NCBI GenBank assembly: GCA_001247695.2
Contig: LGRX02027722.1
Location: forward strand, 1 to 19,476
DNA length: 19,476 nt
Source of the DNA: Cymbomonas tetramitiformis
Taxonomy: Eukaryota; Chlorophyta; Pyramimonadophyceae; Pyramimonadales; Pyramimonadaceae
Direction of reading: 5' to 3'
Positions within the stretch are counted from its first letter, which is position 1; every line of letters starts with the position of its first letter. Positions 1-8,103 of the stretch are shown piece by piece. The notes below the pieces were generated by a model that did no database searches, was not told where the DNA came from, and saw only the letters and a program-made list of their open reading frames with translations. The position numbers and the translations under genes were made by a program.

Positions 1-120
1 CCGACCATTGCTTGGGATCCATCCGATGTCCACACCAAACCGTGACACTTTGGGTGACTTGCCCCCAATATGCAGGCTTTGCACTTTGCGCAGGATGACG
101 GCGTCATCCAGTTCAGCCAT
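1..120 (-). CDS. 5' part of an unknown protein-coding gene, running off the left edge
   Basis: An ATG at 120 (minus strand) has G at -3 and G at +4, a good eukaryotic start context. It opens a frame of 40 codons without a stop to the window edge. The peptide begins MAELDDAVILRKVQSLHIGG and continues with a mixed, globular-looking composition (KSPKVSRFGVDIGWIPSNG). I do not recognise it and no domain can be called from 40 residues. It has the same orientation as the next five genes, and a 430-bp gene-free stretch separates it from its upstream neighbour. A donor-like GGCAG/GTATGC lies just upstream of the ATG, so an earlier 5' exon is possible. The evidence is the start context, composition and an open frame only. 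Confidence 0.45.
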   Translation of the reverse strand, partial: MAELDDAVILRKVQSLHIGGKSPKVSRFGVDIGWIPSNGR

Positions 121-189
121 TACCGCGCATACCTGCCGCAAACTACCCCTTCCGGCGTGTCACCGACCTGCACGCAACACATCCGTTGA

Positions 190-208
190 GGGGGAGGGGG
201 GGAGGGGG
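190..208 (+). other. G-run with quadruplex potential
   Basis: Three G runs of 5, 7 and 5 bases separated by single A's. The 7-G run can supply two G3 tracts, so a four-tract quadruplex can be drawn. It lies in the 5' flank of the gene starting at 120. Confidence 0.35.
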
Positions 209-368
209 CACCGACAGCAACTGCATCATGAAGGCAGACACCTCGTTAGATGCATCGTTGCTCCTCGCGTGAGCGCCCGATCGATACGCGGCGGTCGCTC
301 GGTGCATGGCGTGTGCAGCGTGACGCGTGCTTAGTGACCGCGTGTTTCCGTCGGAGAACACAAACTGA

Positions 369-374
369 TTTATT
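369..374 (-). terminator. Candidate poly(A) signal AATAAA
   Basis: Minus strand reads GGAATAAATC here, about 180 bp past the stop at 554 of the Pro/Ala-repeat gene. The spacing suits a 3' UTR. The hexamer alone is weak evidence. Confidence 0.35.
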
Positions 375-442
375 CCAAAGATACAATACAGTTCAAAATT
401 GTCTGTTCTAGCCACATACGGTCTTTCACTTCGCATAGCCTA

Positions 443-455
443 CAATCTGCATTAA
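443..455 (-). promoter_or_regulatory. 13-bp motif TTAATGCAGATTG in a 3' flank, first copy
   Basis: Identical 13-mer to the one at 3864-3876. Both lie on the minus strand about 70-110 bp beyond the stop of a minus-strand gene. This may be a shared 3'-end element or a remnant of common ancestry of the two loci. Confidence 0.3.
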
Positions 456-553
456 TCGGAAGCTGGTGTTCGTGGTTGACATCCTAAGCTTTCATGCCAG
501 AGGCTTGCACGGTTGCGCGTTTCCTCTGCGGTGCAAGTCGTATGCGCCTGCTT

Positions 554-748
554 TCAAGCTTCTGGTTCAGGAACACTGGTCAGCCAGCAGCTTGGGGTAT
601 CGCCAGCGTTGCAATCCAGGCTACGCGTCACCAGATACACCTGCGTGCACACGGCGCAAGATTCGACATTCATCCTCATGTTGCTCATTGCAGGCATCGG
701 CATGTCACAACCCATGCATGCGAGCTGCCTGCGGGAGGCGTGCCCCAC
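554..748 (-). CDS. C-terminal zinc-ligand segment (C-x2-C ... C-x2-C), probable end of the Pro/Ala-repeat gene
   Basis: This frame opens directly after a TGA at 751-749 and stops at 554. It encodes CMGC, 17 residues, then CAVC, followed by TQVYLVTRSLDC and a short tail ending EPEA. Paired CxxC motifs at this spacing are typical of structural zinc sites. The OTU-gene protein has a similar pair (CLAC, 18 residues, CDLC), which supports this being real coding sequence. It is one frame away from the long upstream frame that ends at 685, with which it overlaps. A donor-like GTGAGT begins at 752, but no acceptor that restores frame at a plausible intron length was found. Either an intron was missed or there is an indel. 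It has no start of its own. Confidence 0.45.
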   Translation of the reverse strand: MGHASRRQLACMGCDMPMPAMSNMRMNVESCAVCTQVYLVTRSLDCNAGDTPSCWLTSVPEPEA

Positions 749-2877
749 TCACCGGCTGGTCGTGGCTCCGCATTTCCGTCCACTTGTAGACCCGGCGGGA
801 CCGTGTCGCGCATGCTGAGCAACTTCGGCAGGTTGGACATGCACATTTCTTCCCCGGTCGATGTCCTCCAAAGCAGTCCCTTCTCGCAGATGTGCACATC
901 CGGGACCCGGCACTCGCCGAAATTCGGGATGATCGCCGAGTTGAATGCGTGCGCGTCGAACTCCGCATGAAAAATGGCGAAGTCGAGGAGCACCGCGGGC
1001 AACTTGACTTGCAGGTTGGCGCCATTGTCACTGGCCACCGCCGTGCAGTAGTAATCGTGCACCTCAGACCACTCCTCCACCGTTATGCGATGGACAGTCT
1101 TGCCGATTGCTCCACTCCACGTCCCGGAGGCATGCTCCACTGAGTACTCCTCGCCGTACGTGGTCGTCTCCCAGAGCTGTGTCTTCATACGGCCCGACAG
1201 TATTTTGACAGCGGACTGCGTGAGCTTCTCCGCTTTGTCAGCAGCCACCAACCACTCTACACCGCCACTGACGGCGCGATGAAACGCGCCCTTCCGCGAA
1301 ATCGGCAGGAGCTCAGCCATTGTTGCTCCTGACACAGTAACCTGCCGAGCATCAGCCGGGCAGGCCTGCTTCTTGCGCGTGTTGCTGCCGGCAGCCGGCG
1401 GTCCCTCGTTACGTTTGGATTTCCGGGGTTCAGCTGCAGTGCTCTTTGGCGTAGCGACTGGCACGAGAGCTCGCAGCTCCGGGTTGCTGTTCACACGCCG
1501 CCTGAGTTCATTTGTTAGTGGCGTGTTGAGCGCGTCCAAGGACTTCTTGCTAAGCGCTGCGTAACCCGCAAATGTCGCTGGTTGCTGAAGGGTAAACAAG
1601 CTCCCTTTCATCGTCAGACTCACTTTTTTGCCCGTTCCCTTCAGCGCGGTGAGGTGGTCCTTAAGGCGCTCGTCCGTGACGGTTTGCAGCAAGGCCAACG
1701 CTGCCTCCGGTGTTGTGTCACCAACGGTGAACAGAGCGCCCTTAGCCTCCATCACACCCCTCATCATAGCCATATTCCTGGCTATGTTACCGGCTCGTTG
1801 TTTTTCCAGGGATGGCGGCGACGTTACACTGGTCCTCGGACTCCTCCTGACCTCCTGAGCCTGCTGGGGAGCCACCACCTCCTCATCCTCCTCGGACTGC
1901 TCGTCCAGGGAGGACCTGAACGCCGCCTCTGTCATGATAGTGGGTAATGGGCTCACTGCCTCCTCCGGTGTGGGCAATGCCCCCGGGGCCGGTGCTGCGG
2001 CCTGAGTTATCTTGAGGTGTGTTGGCTGCTCCGGCGCCTGGGCTGGGCGCGACTCCTGGGTGCGGGGCTGGGTGGTATGTGCGCCCTGGGGTCGACGTCC
2101 TTGCGCAGGGGGGACCGGAACCATCGTCAAGAACGGGCGCAGGAGGTTCAGCGCGTCACATACTTCGCCGACCCATATCGCGTGGCTCTCGGGAAGTTGC
2201 GACTGTGTCATGTGGTTGGTATCATCGCTGAATATACGTGCTGCAGGGTCGTACGTCACCCACGGGCACTCAGACAAGTACTTCACCCAGACTCCGATGT
2301 CCGCATGAAAATTGTCCTGCACGTCCGCTGCTACCTGCGGTGGCTGAATCGTACCCGCAGTGCGAACTCCCCCCGGGGGTGCATGCGCCGCCACCCCGGC
2401 GCCAGCAGGATCCGCCGCTACCTGCGGTGCATGCATCGTACCCGCAGTGCGAACTCCACCCGGGGGTGCATGCGCCGCCACCCCGCCGCCAGCAGGATCC
2501 GCCGCTACCTGCGGTGGCTGGATCGTACCCGCAGTGCGAACTCCACCCGGGGGTGCATGCGCCGCCACCCCGCCGCCAGCAGGATCCGCCGCTACCTGCG
2601 GTGGCTGGATCGTACCCGCAGTGCGAACTCCACCCGGGGGTGCATGCGCCGCCACCCCGCCGTCAGCAGGATCCGCCGCTACCTGCGGTGCCTGCATCGT
2701 ACCCGCAGTGCGACCTCCACCCGGGGGTGCATGCACCGCCACCCCTGCGCCAGCAGGATCCGCCGCTACCTGCGGTGCATGCGTCGCCACCCTGCCGCAA
2801 GCAGCAGCTGCCACTGTATGCGGCTGCTGATTCGCAACCGCAGGGTGAAATGCACCCGGGGACCCCCTGCTACGGCA
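685..2877 (-). CDS. Large unknown protein: Pro/Ala/Gly repeat region plus C-terminal globular region (second frame of a disrupted gene)
   Basis: The frame is open for 730 codons, from just after a TGA at 2880-2878 to a stop at 685. Its first part holds about five copies of a 29-residue Pro/Ala/Gly repeat (units like HAPPGGVRTAGTIQPPQVA). A moderately conserved-looking segment follows, then Pro/Gln-rich and acidic linkers (DEQSEEDEE), a Lys/Arg patch that could be nuclear-targeting (PRKSKRNEG, NTRKKQ), and a final 200-residue globular region rich in Trp, His and Tyr (WSEVHDYYCTAV, LDFAIFHAEFDAHAF). No family is recognised. There is no convincing own start: the in-frame ATGs lie far downstream, and the upstream open frame (2766-3380) overlaps it at a -1 offset. 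I read the two as one gene split by a frame change near a G5 run at 2863-2867, and the segment at 554-748 as its missing tail. It may be a decaying gene or contain an unrecognised intron. Confidence 0.6.
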   Translation of the reverse strand, partial: CRSRGSPGAFHPAVANQQPHTVAAAACGRVATHAPQVAADPAGAGVAVHAPPGGGRTAGTMQAPQVAADPADGGVAAHAPPGGVRTAGTIQPPQVAADPAGGGVAAHAPPGGVRTAGTIQPPQVAADPAGGGVAAHAPPGGVRTAGTMHAPQVAADPAGAGVAAHAPPGGVRTAGTIQPPQVAADVQDNFHADIGVWVKYLSECPWVTYDPAARIFSDDTNHMTQSQLPESHAIWVGEVCDALNLLRPFLTMVPVPPAQGRRPQGAHTTQPRTQESRPAQAPEQPTHLKITQAAAPAPGALPTPEEAVSPLPTIMTEAAFRSSLDEQSEEDEEVVAPQQAQEVRRSPRTSVTSPPSLEKQRAGNIARNMAMMRGVMEAKGALFTVGDTTPEAALALLQTVTDERLKDHLTALKGTGKKVSLTMKGSLFTLQQPATFAGYAALSKKSLDALNTPLTNELRRRVNSNPELRALVPVATPKSTAAEPRKSKRNEGPPAAGSNTRKKQACPADARQVTVSGATMAELLPISRKGAFHRAVSGGVEWLVAADKAEKLTQSAVKILSGRMKTQLWETTTYGEEYSVEHASGTWSGAIGKTVHRITVEEWSEVHDYYCTAVASDNGANLQVKLPAVLLDFAIFHAEFDAHAFNSAIIPNFGECRVPDVHICEKGLLWRTSTGEEMCMSNLPKLLSMRDTVPPGLQVDGNAEPRPAGEWGTPPAGSSHAWVVTCRCLQ
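2322..2785 (-). repeat. Tandem 87-bp coding repeat (29 codons), about 5 units
   Basis: The landmark GTACCCGCAG recurs on the plus strand at 2351, 2438, 2525, 2612 and 2699, exactly 87 bp apart, with a partial sixth unit near 2786. Units differ by few substitutions. Because 87 is a multiple of 3 the frame is kept, giving a flexible Pro/Ala/Gly linker in the minus-strand protein. Both plus-strand frames are also open here only because of the repeat. Confidence 0.9.
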
Positions 2878-3380
2878 TCAACAGCCTGCTGCCACGGCCC
2901 AGGGAATCTCGCACGGAGGACGTTGGATTCCTCGGGCGTGGTCACCCTGAGTCCCGTACACTGCGGATTGCCGGCGATGAACCTGTCGAACTGCAGCATG
3001 GCCGTGATGTTCGCCGTTACCTTTGGCGCACAAGCGGTGCATAGTTCTGCCTCGCCGAGGACATCCTGCCGGCAGTTCGCAGGGGACACACACTGCGTTT
3101 GAAACCTCTTGTTGAGGTTGCGCATCTTCTGCTTGATCCACTGGCTGCATTTGCCCTTGGCCACCGTGTGCTCCTGGCTCAGAGGAGCCAGCAGCTGGAA
3201 AGCCGCGCACTTGTTAAACACGTTCTCAAGGAGAATGTCGAAGTTCCCCTGAAGCCACCCTTCCCCGCCGGGTGAAGCGTGCATGCCCGACTTAAGGCAT
3301 ATACCGGCGTGTATCTTCGGCGCCAGCTCATTGAACTGTTCCAGGAGCCCCACCGGAGCTGGCCGTTTAGCCGCCGTCAT
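2766..3380 (-). CDS. N-terminal Cys-containing part of the Pro/Ala-repeat gene (first frame)
   Basis: ATG at 3380 is the first ATG of this frame. The frame stays open for 204 codons. Residues 1-175 look globular, with seven Cys between about residues 58 and 141 (including CTAC and an SPANC segment) and many hydrophobic/basic heptads (KCSQWIKQKMRNLNKRF). The last 30 residues turn Arg/Leu-rich and look like out-of-frame reading of the following repeat region. The other frame gives the more sensible continuation (PAVANQQPHTV, then the Pro/Ala repeats). Frame change probably occurs around 2855-2870, which contains CCCGGGG and C5 runs. No family is recognised. The Cys-rich part is loosely like the N-terminal Cys-rich part of the OTU-gene protein (both have a CxxC followed by a helical stretch). 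A copy of the dispersed 223-bp-family repeat lies 160-330 bp upstream. Confidence 0.5.
   Translation of the reverse strand: MTAAKRPAPVGLLEQFNELAPKIHAGICLKSGMHASPGGEGWLQGNFDILLENVFNKCAAFQLLAPLSQEHTVAKGKCSQWIKQKMRNLNKRFQTQCVSPANCRQDVLGEAELCTACAPKVTANITAMLQFDRFIAGNPQCTGLRVTTPEESNVLRARFPGPWQQAVDAVAGGPRVHFTLRLRISSRIQWQLLLAAGWRRMHRR
2822..2843 (+). repeat. 22-bp fragment of the dispersed repeat core inside coding sequence
   Basis: Exact 22-bp match to the core of the dispersed/tandem repeat as it occurs at 10903. On the minus strand it reads AVANQQP, in the same frame that reads AVANQRP in the repeat copy upstream of the OTU gene. Confidence 0.6.
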
Positions 3381-3543
3381 GGGTATCACAGTCGGCCAGA
3401 CGGGGTCGCTTCGTCTTCGTGCCTGTCCCCCCTGCACATGCGCATGACAAACGTTACGCAAGCGTATGTGATACAAGCAAGCATGCCCTCTTGGTACCTG
3501 CAACTGTCAACTGGGTAGGCGGTGAAGCAGGCAGGAAATACAC

Positions 3544-3710
3544 GCACCCTCGCCCATCGATCCCTCCCCACCCACCACTCGCAGCGCCGCTGCTCACCCT
3601 GTGGCCGCTGATTCGCAACCGCAGATGAGGCAGCATAGGGCATGGCGCCGGGGAGAGCGCCGCACGCGCCACGCGCCTGATTCGGCGCGGAGCGGAGCAG
3701 CCTCCACCAA
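3544..3710 (-). mobile_element. Single copy of the dispersed GC-rich element, flanked by a 13-bp target-site-like duplication
   Basis: The core (3603-3705) matches the 223-bp array units. The whole 167-bp insert is bracketed by exact direct repeats GCAGGAAATACAC at 3531-3543 and 3711-3723. A 13-bp duplication is what short retroposed elements usually leave. The element has no coding capacity of its own and no A-rich tail at either end. It sits upstream of a minus-strand gene in the same orientation as the other copies. Confidence 0.6.
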
Positions 3711-3863
3711 GCAGGAAATACACCACAGGATTCGTACTCCCAGCTTCCACGGACTTCGCGCACAAATGGATACTGCGTGCGGTCTCCTGAGCAACCTGTA
3801 CTATAGCGTGCGGCCTACCCCTTAGCGTGCATTCTTATCGCAGTCTATCTATGGGGCTGTTTG

Positions 3864-3876
3864 CAATCTGCATTAA
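3864..3876 (-). promoter_or_regulatory. 13-bp motif TTAATGCAGATTG in a 3' flank, second copy
   Basis: Identical to 443-455. It lies 68-80 bp past the stop of the OTU gene on the minus strand. No AATAAA is seen nearby. Confidence 0.3.
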
Positions 3877-3943
3877 AATAAGTTCGAATGTTACTGCTAG
3901 GGGGCTGCGCCACGCCCTTTCCCCTGATGCGCCTACTAACACG

Positions 3944-6900
3944 CTATTCATTATCCGGCAGGATGCGCATGTAATGCCCCGCGCAATAGGGATGCTCCAA
4001 CAGCTTCCACAGCCGTAGAGGTTCGCGGCTAGTCAACACCACACCCTCGTGGGGGCAGATGAACTCCATGGCGAAGGGCGCGTTGTTCGGGAAATCCTCT
4101 GGAGTTGGACCCGAGTCAAGCGGCCAATTCATGCCCGCCAACGGCCAGCTGATGTACAGCTGTATGACGCGGCCCGTCATGTTGGCGATGATGTGCCAGA
4201 ACTGGGGTTCGTCATACTGCCGTTTCTGCGCTAGGATTTTGGACAGGGAGACATAATGCCAATCTCCATTTGCATTTTGCTGGCCCCGGGTTTCCGCCAT
4301 GTCAAAGTTGTAATACTCCGGATGCATCTCGTAGAACGCTTGTATGGCTTGCCGACAGTTTTGGACACGCACTTTACCACCCTTCGCTAGTACCTTAGCA
4401 CCCTCCGCTTGTGGCAGGTGCCAGCCAACGCAGTGGAGCCAACAGTTGCCGTCGCCTACCACGTCTACGGCTCGTAGCCCCGCAGTCCGCAGGTACGCCT
4501 GCACATCCGCCATAGTCACTAAACGGTCTGTAGGAGCTGCCTGCACGTCCACCAGCAGCCTCCGGTGTGCTGGCTGACACGCGCCTGGCTCAGTAACGGA
4601 TCCGAAGCTGCAGTCAAAGGCGCTGTCGATGATATGTCCTCTGTCGTCCCTGGTGAGCAGATGATGCTTGTCGGCGTCGTAGAACCGTCCTCGCTGAACA
4701 CCAGTCGGGGCAACCGCCCTTGCCTCAGCCATTCTCACCACACCTGGGCTGGTAGGTGGCACCGCGTTGCGGTCGGCCTGGGTGACCATGGGTTCCGCAG
4801 CGGCCGAGTCCGCAGTAGCCGTTGGCGTCTGGTGAGAGGGCCCCACCCGCGGCTGCGCCGCTGCGGTACCAGTGGGGCTGGTAGCTGTCGCTGCGTCATC
4901 TGCGCCAGAGCGATCCCACCACCCACGTACCCCTCATTTCAAGCGCAATACACCTAGGGTGTCTGAACTGCACAGCGTCAGCAGGCTGAGCGAGGGTGCA
5001 CCCACCTGGGCTGGCAGGTGTCGCTGCGTTGGGGTCGGCCTGGGTGTCCATGGGTTCCGCAGCGGCCGAGTCCGCAGTAGCCGTTGGCAACTGGGGAGAG
5101 GGCGCCACCCGCGGCTGCGCCGCTGCGGTACCAGTGGGGCTGGTAGCTGTCGCTGCGTCATCTGCGCCAGAGCGATCCCACCACCCACGTACCCCTCATT
5201 TCAAGCGCAATACACCTAGGGTGTCTGAACTGCACAGCGTCAGCAGACTGAGCGAGGGTGCACACACCTGGGCTGGCAGGTGTCGCTGCGTTGGGGTCGG
5301 CCTGGGTGTCCATGGGTTCCGCAGCGGCCGAGTCCGCAGTAGCCGTTGGCGTCTGGGGAGAGGGCCCCACCCGCGGCTGCGCCTCTGCGGTACCAGTGGG
5401 GCTGGTAGCTGTCGCTGCGTCATCTGCGCCAGTGCGATCGGGATCCATGCAGGGAGTACACACGGGCTGCGCCAATCGCGACCCCTCAGCATTTCGGCAC
5501 GCGGCCGTCGGTCGCGCTTCCCAGCGTCCATCCCACACCGCGGGTCGTGGTTCGTCACCCCCCTCCTGCTGTGAGCAGTCACAGCGGACCAGCAAACTGC
5601 GTTGGGGACCCCCCCTTTTTGCATCTTCCCGCCCACTGAAGTTCGGGAACTCGCCGTTGAAGTTGTGCGTGAGCTTCACAGCCACGCCCAGCGCGAACTT
5701 CATGGTCAACCTGCCTCGGTCGGCAAGTACGGCTGCCAGCTGGTTATTCACCTTCACCGCACCACCAGATGAATGGAATAAGTGCCCCCCGTTCCTGGTG
5801 GGGATCGCACGATCCATAACCGTTGCTAGGTTTGAGGCCCTGCACGCCTTCAGGATTCCAAAGACCAGACTGCGCAGTCCGGGGCAATGCACACCCATCC
5901 GCTGGTAGAGAAGACAGGTGTCCGTCCGCTGTGTGTCTGCGGACCCATCGAATGTCAGCGGTCCCACGCGTGCAGGGACACGCGGAGGATCTACTCTCTG
6001 ACCATCTCTCCCCGTGATGCGGGCAAGCTCTTCCTTCTCTGCCTCCGGCCTCGCATCCCACGCTTCCTTCCCAACGAAGGCTTCCAGCACTTCCCAGGCT
6101 AGGACGAGGTCGGACATCTTGTGAGTGGCGTGCAGCCGCGCCTCCGGGGGTGGCAGCTTTGACCAGCCTTCCATGTTTTCGAAGTTGGGACATGGGCTGG
6201 AGAGGTGCAAAGGGTGCACCACTCGGGGCGGCCCAACCGCATGCTGGTTGCGCCAGTCGTAGCATGGGCCACACATCACCAGACCGGGTTGCTGGAGGCT
6301 AGTTCCCTGCAACGGGTCACACTCAAAATCCGCCTTCACGCACAGATCGCAGCTCCATACTTCAGGCAGGCTCCCGTAGCTCCCTCCAAACCGTATTGCG
6401 TCGCCGCAAGCAAGGCATTGCATGTGCCATGGCATCCCATACTGGGACAACGTCCCCAGCGGCTCGGCGCGGATTTCGTCGTGCGTGGCGGGGACTCCAG
6501 CCTCCGTGCTGATGGCGCCGTAGAGAATTGCGGACATCGTGGCCGCGGTGCGCAGGCCGCGACCCCCACCAGGCACCTCCCCAACCGGGCAAAGCCCCCG
6601 ATGCACAGTTCTGTCCCCCGGCCAAACAATGACGCTGCCCGGCGGGCCAGCAAAACGGACGCGCCTTAACGGCGTGGCTGACGGAAAGCCGGACGCTGCG
6701 TGATCGAGTGTGAAGTGGAACGCGCCGTCCTCGCACCGCTGCCAATGCCTTCCATCTACCGAATCAGGCAGGAGTTCCGTGTAGCTCTGCTCGTCAAGGA
6801 ACATCCCGGAGGAAAACTGGGTAGGGAAAACTGCCTCCTCGCCGCTCCGGAGCAAGAGGTCAGTGTGCCACATCTGCACCCAGCTCCCCAGGTTGCGCAG

Positions 6901-7737
6901 GAGGACAGCTGGGGATAGCAAGAACTGGCCAACCCCTGACACCCGGACCGCCTTCTGCATGCTGACGTGATGATGCTCAAGCACCTTCCCCCAGATCCCC
7001 GGATATTCCGCTTTCGCGCGCTCCCAGTCCACCTTCACGGAATACCTGGCCCCTGGTCGGAGACACCGCTCGTCCCGCTCGACCCGCGGGTCCCACTCAC
7101 GCGTGCTGAACAGGGAAGAGGGCGTCAGAAAATTCGCAACCGCACGGTCTGTAGCTTTTGTGAAAAGCGATGAACAGCGGGGACAATCCTTCACGCACAC
7201 GATCGTTTCCAAGATCCGCGCGCACTCCGCCTTACAGTCTTCAATCTTCTGGTGGCATAGACGTATGCGCAGCTCACACGCATCGCCCAGTGCCGTGGGG
7301 TCAACCCCTTCACGCAGGGTGATGCGATGGAGCTTGCAAAAAGACAGTACCCGTTCCCAGGAGCTTCTGACGTTCTCCTCACGGTTCCCCAGCGCGACAG
7401 CTTCACACCGTTTAGTCATCATCGCTGAATCAGCCGGTGATGGGGATTCCAATTCTTCCATAGCCGCCGTCCAGCAATCCACCAAGTTCACCAGATCCTC
7501 AATCGTGCACCCGTGTCTTTCGCACTGGTTCTGCACCATACGAAGGGTGGCCATACAGCATGCGGCCCAGACAAGCAGGCACGCCTTCTCCAGGTCAACC
7601 AATACGCAGTTCCCGTTGGACCCGCAGGACATGGGAGGGGGCACCACGTGCATGCCTAGCCCCACCAGATCTTCGGGTAGCCCCGACTGCACGTGAAGAA
7701 CCCTACATGGCGTATCCGCATGTGGATGGCACGCCAT
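3944..7737 (-). CDS. Multidomain protein: Cys-rich N-terminus, oxygenase-like region, zinc-type region, duplicated linker exon, C-terminal OTU protease
   Basis: Three exons, minus: 7737-5268, 5122-5006, 4860-3944, joined phase 1 to 1, giving 1167 residues. Residues 1-200 are Cys-rich. Residues about 250-410 resemble an Fe(II)/2-oxoglutarate dioxygenase: H291-T-D293, a distal H379 in VIVWPGDRTVHRG, then R396. Residues 441-492 carry CLAC, CDLC and CGPC, a likely zinc site. Residues about 785-901 are three tandem 39-residue Pro/Ala/Thr linkers. Residues about 985-1165 are an OTU cysteine-protease domain with D999-G-N-C1002 and the C-terminal catalytic H1158 (CAGHYMRIL). OTU enzymes cleave ubiquitin or related conjugates. 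I chose ATG 7737; the frame is open further up, to an ATG at 7986, but that part is repeat-derived. The OTU call is strong. The oxygenase call is motif-based and moderate. Confidence 0.75.
4861..5005 (-). other. Intron 2 of the OTU gene (145 bp)
   Basis: Donor CCAG/GTGGGTGC at 5005, acceptor TACCGCAG ending at 4861. It is the duplicated copy of intron 1, with the same length and phase. Confidence 0.65.
5123..5267 (-). other. Intron 1 of the OTU gene (145 bp)
   Basis: Donor CCAG/GTGTGTGC at 5267, acceptor TACCGCAG ending at 5123. Phase 1 on both sides. Reading through instead gives a stop after about 36 codons. Confidence 0.65.
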
Positions 7738-7789
7738 TGATACCTGGCCAACATACTGCGCCCCGCACCGACCCACCCGTGATACCCCA

Positions 7790-7940
7790 CCCCATCCCAC
7801 CCACGATTTTAAGCGCCGCTGCTCACTCTTTGGCCGCTGATTCGCAACCGCAGATGAAGCAGCATAAGGCACGGCGCCGGGGAGAGCGCCACACGCGCCA
7901 CGCGCCTGATTCGGCGCGGAGCGGAGCAGCCTCCCCGATA
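7790..7940 (-). repeat. Single copy of the dispersed GC-rich repeat upstream of the OTU gene
   Basis: The core starts at 7832 (GGCCGCTGATTCGC) and runs to about 7935, matching the 223-bp unit closely. It lies about 95 bp upstream of the OTU-gene ATG, in the same orientation as all other copies. On the minus strand it has no stop in the OTU-gene frame, so it could encode an N-terminal extension. No clean flanking duplication is seen, only C-rich low-complexity similarity. Confidence 0.7.
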
Positions 7941-8061
7941 CAATCGGTCCCCACCCCGTGCATGCACACAGCACCGTCGGGTACATGCATAATCAGATCT
8001 TGCGACATTGCATCATAATGACTTTTGAGGTCCACCAGGGCAGGCCGTCCAGGGCGGTCTC

Positions 8062-8103
8062 ATACACACACGCACACGCACGCACGCACGCGTTTTACAC
8101 ACA
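8062..8103. repeat. CA / GCAC microsatellite
   Basis: Alternating purine-pyrimidine run of CA and GCAC units (CACACGCACACGCACGCAC type). It lies between the repeat copy and the 3' end of the gene at 8173. Confidence 0.8.

Larger units (their letters stand above)
121..553. other. Intergenic stretch: 3' flank of one minus-strand gene, 5' flank of the next
   Basis: No convincing gene. It contains a G-rich run (190-208), an AATAAA on the minus strand (369-374) and a 13-bp motif shared with the 3' flank of the OTU gene (443-455). Open frames on both strands here are Arg/Ser/His-rich and show no recognisable protein. Confidence 0.5.
3381..3943. other. Intergenic stretch: 5' flank of the Pro/Ala-repeat gene and 3' flank of the OTU gene
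   Basis: Holds one single-copy insertion of the dispersed repeat (3544-3710) with flanking 13-bp direct repeats, and the 13-bp 3'-flank motif at 3864-3876. A minus-strand frame starting with an ATG in the repeat copy stays open from about 3640 to 3386, but it is mainly repeat-derived and I do not call it a gene. A donor-like GCAG/GTACCA near 3500 (minus) leaves room for a non-coding first exon. Confidence 0.5.
4741..5437 (-). repeat. Tandem 262-bp duplication, two full copies and one partial, each carrying an exon and an intron
   Basis: Copies begin at 4741, 5003 and 5265 on the plus strand, 262 bp apart. Each contains a 117-bp exon; the 145-bp introns (5123-5267 and 4861-5005) are nearly identical. 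262 is not a multiple of 3, so the protein frame survives only if the introns are removed, which supports real splicing. The left-most copy is the most diverged and passes without an intron into the OTU-coding exon. Confidence 0.85.

Noticed and set aside
8..436. Open frames on both strands in the first 440 bases
   Set aside because: Arg/Ser/His-rich low-information peptides overlapping the better minus-strand start at 120 and the 3' flank signals.
2766..2877. Programmed -1 frameshift joining the two frames of the Pro/Ala-repeat gene
   Set aside because: No X XXY YYZ slippery heptamer in the right phase and no clear downstream structure was identified; an indel or missed intron is simpler.
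2017..3102. Long plus-strand frames opposite the Pro/Ala-repeat gene
   Set aside because: Caused by the 87-bp repeat and high GC on the opposite strand; Arg/Cys/His-rich, not protein-like.
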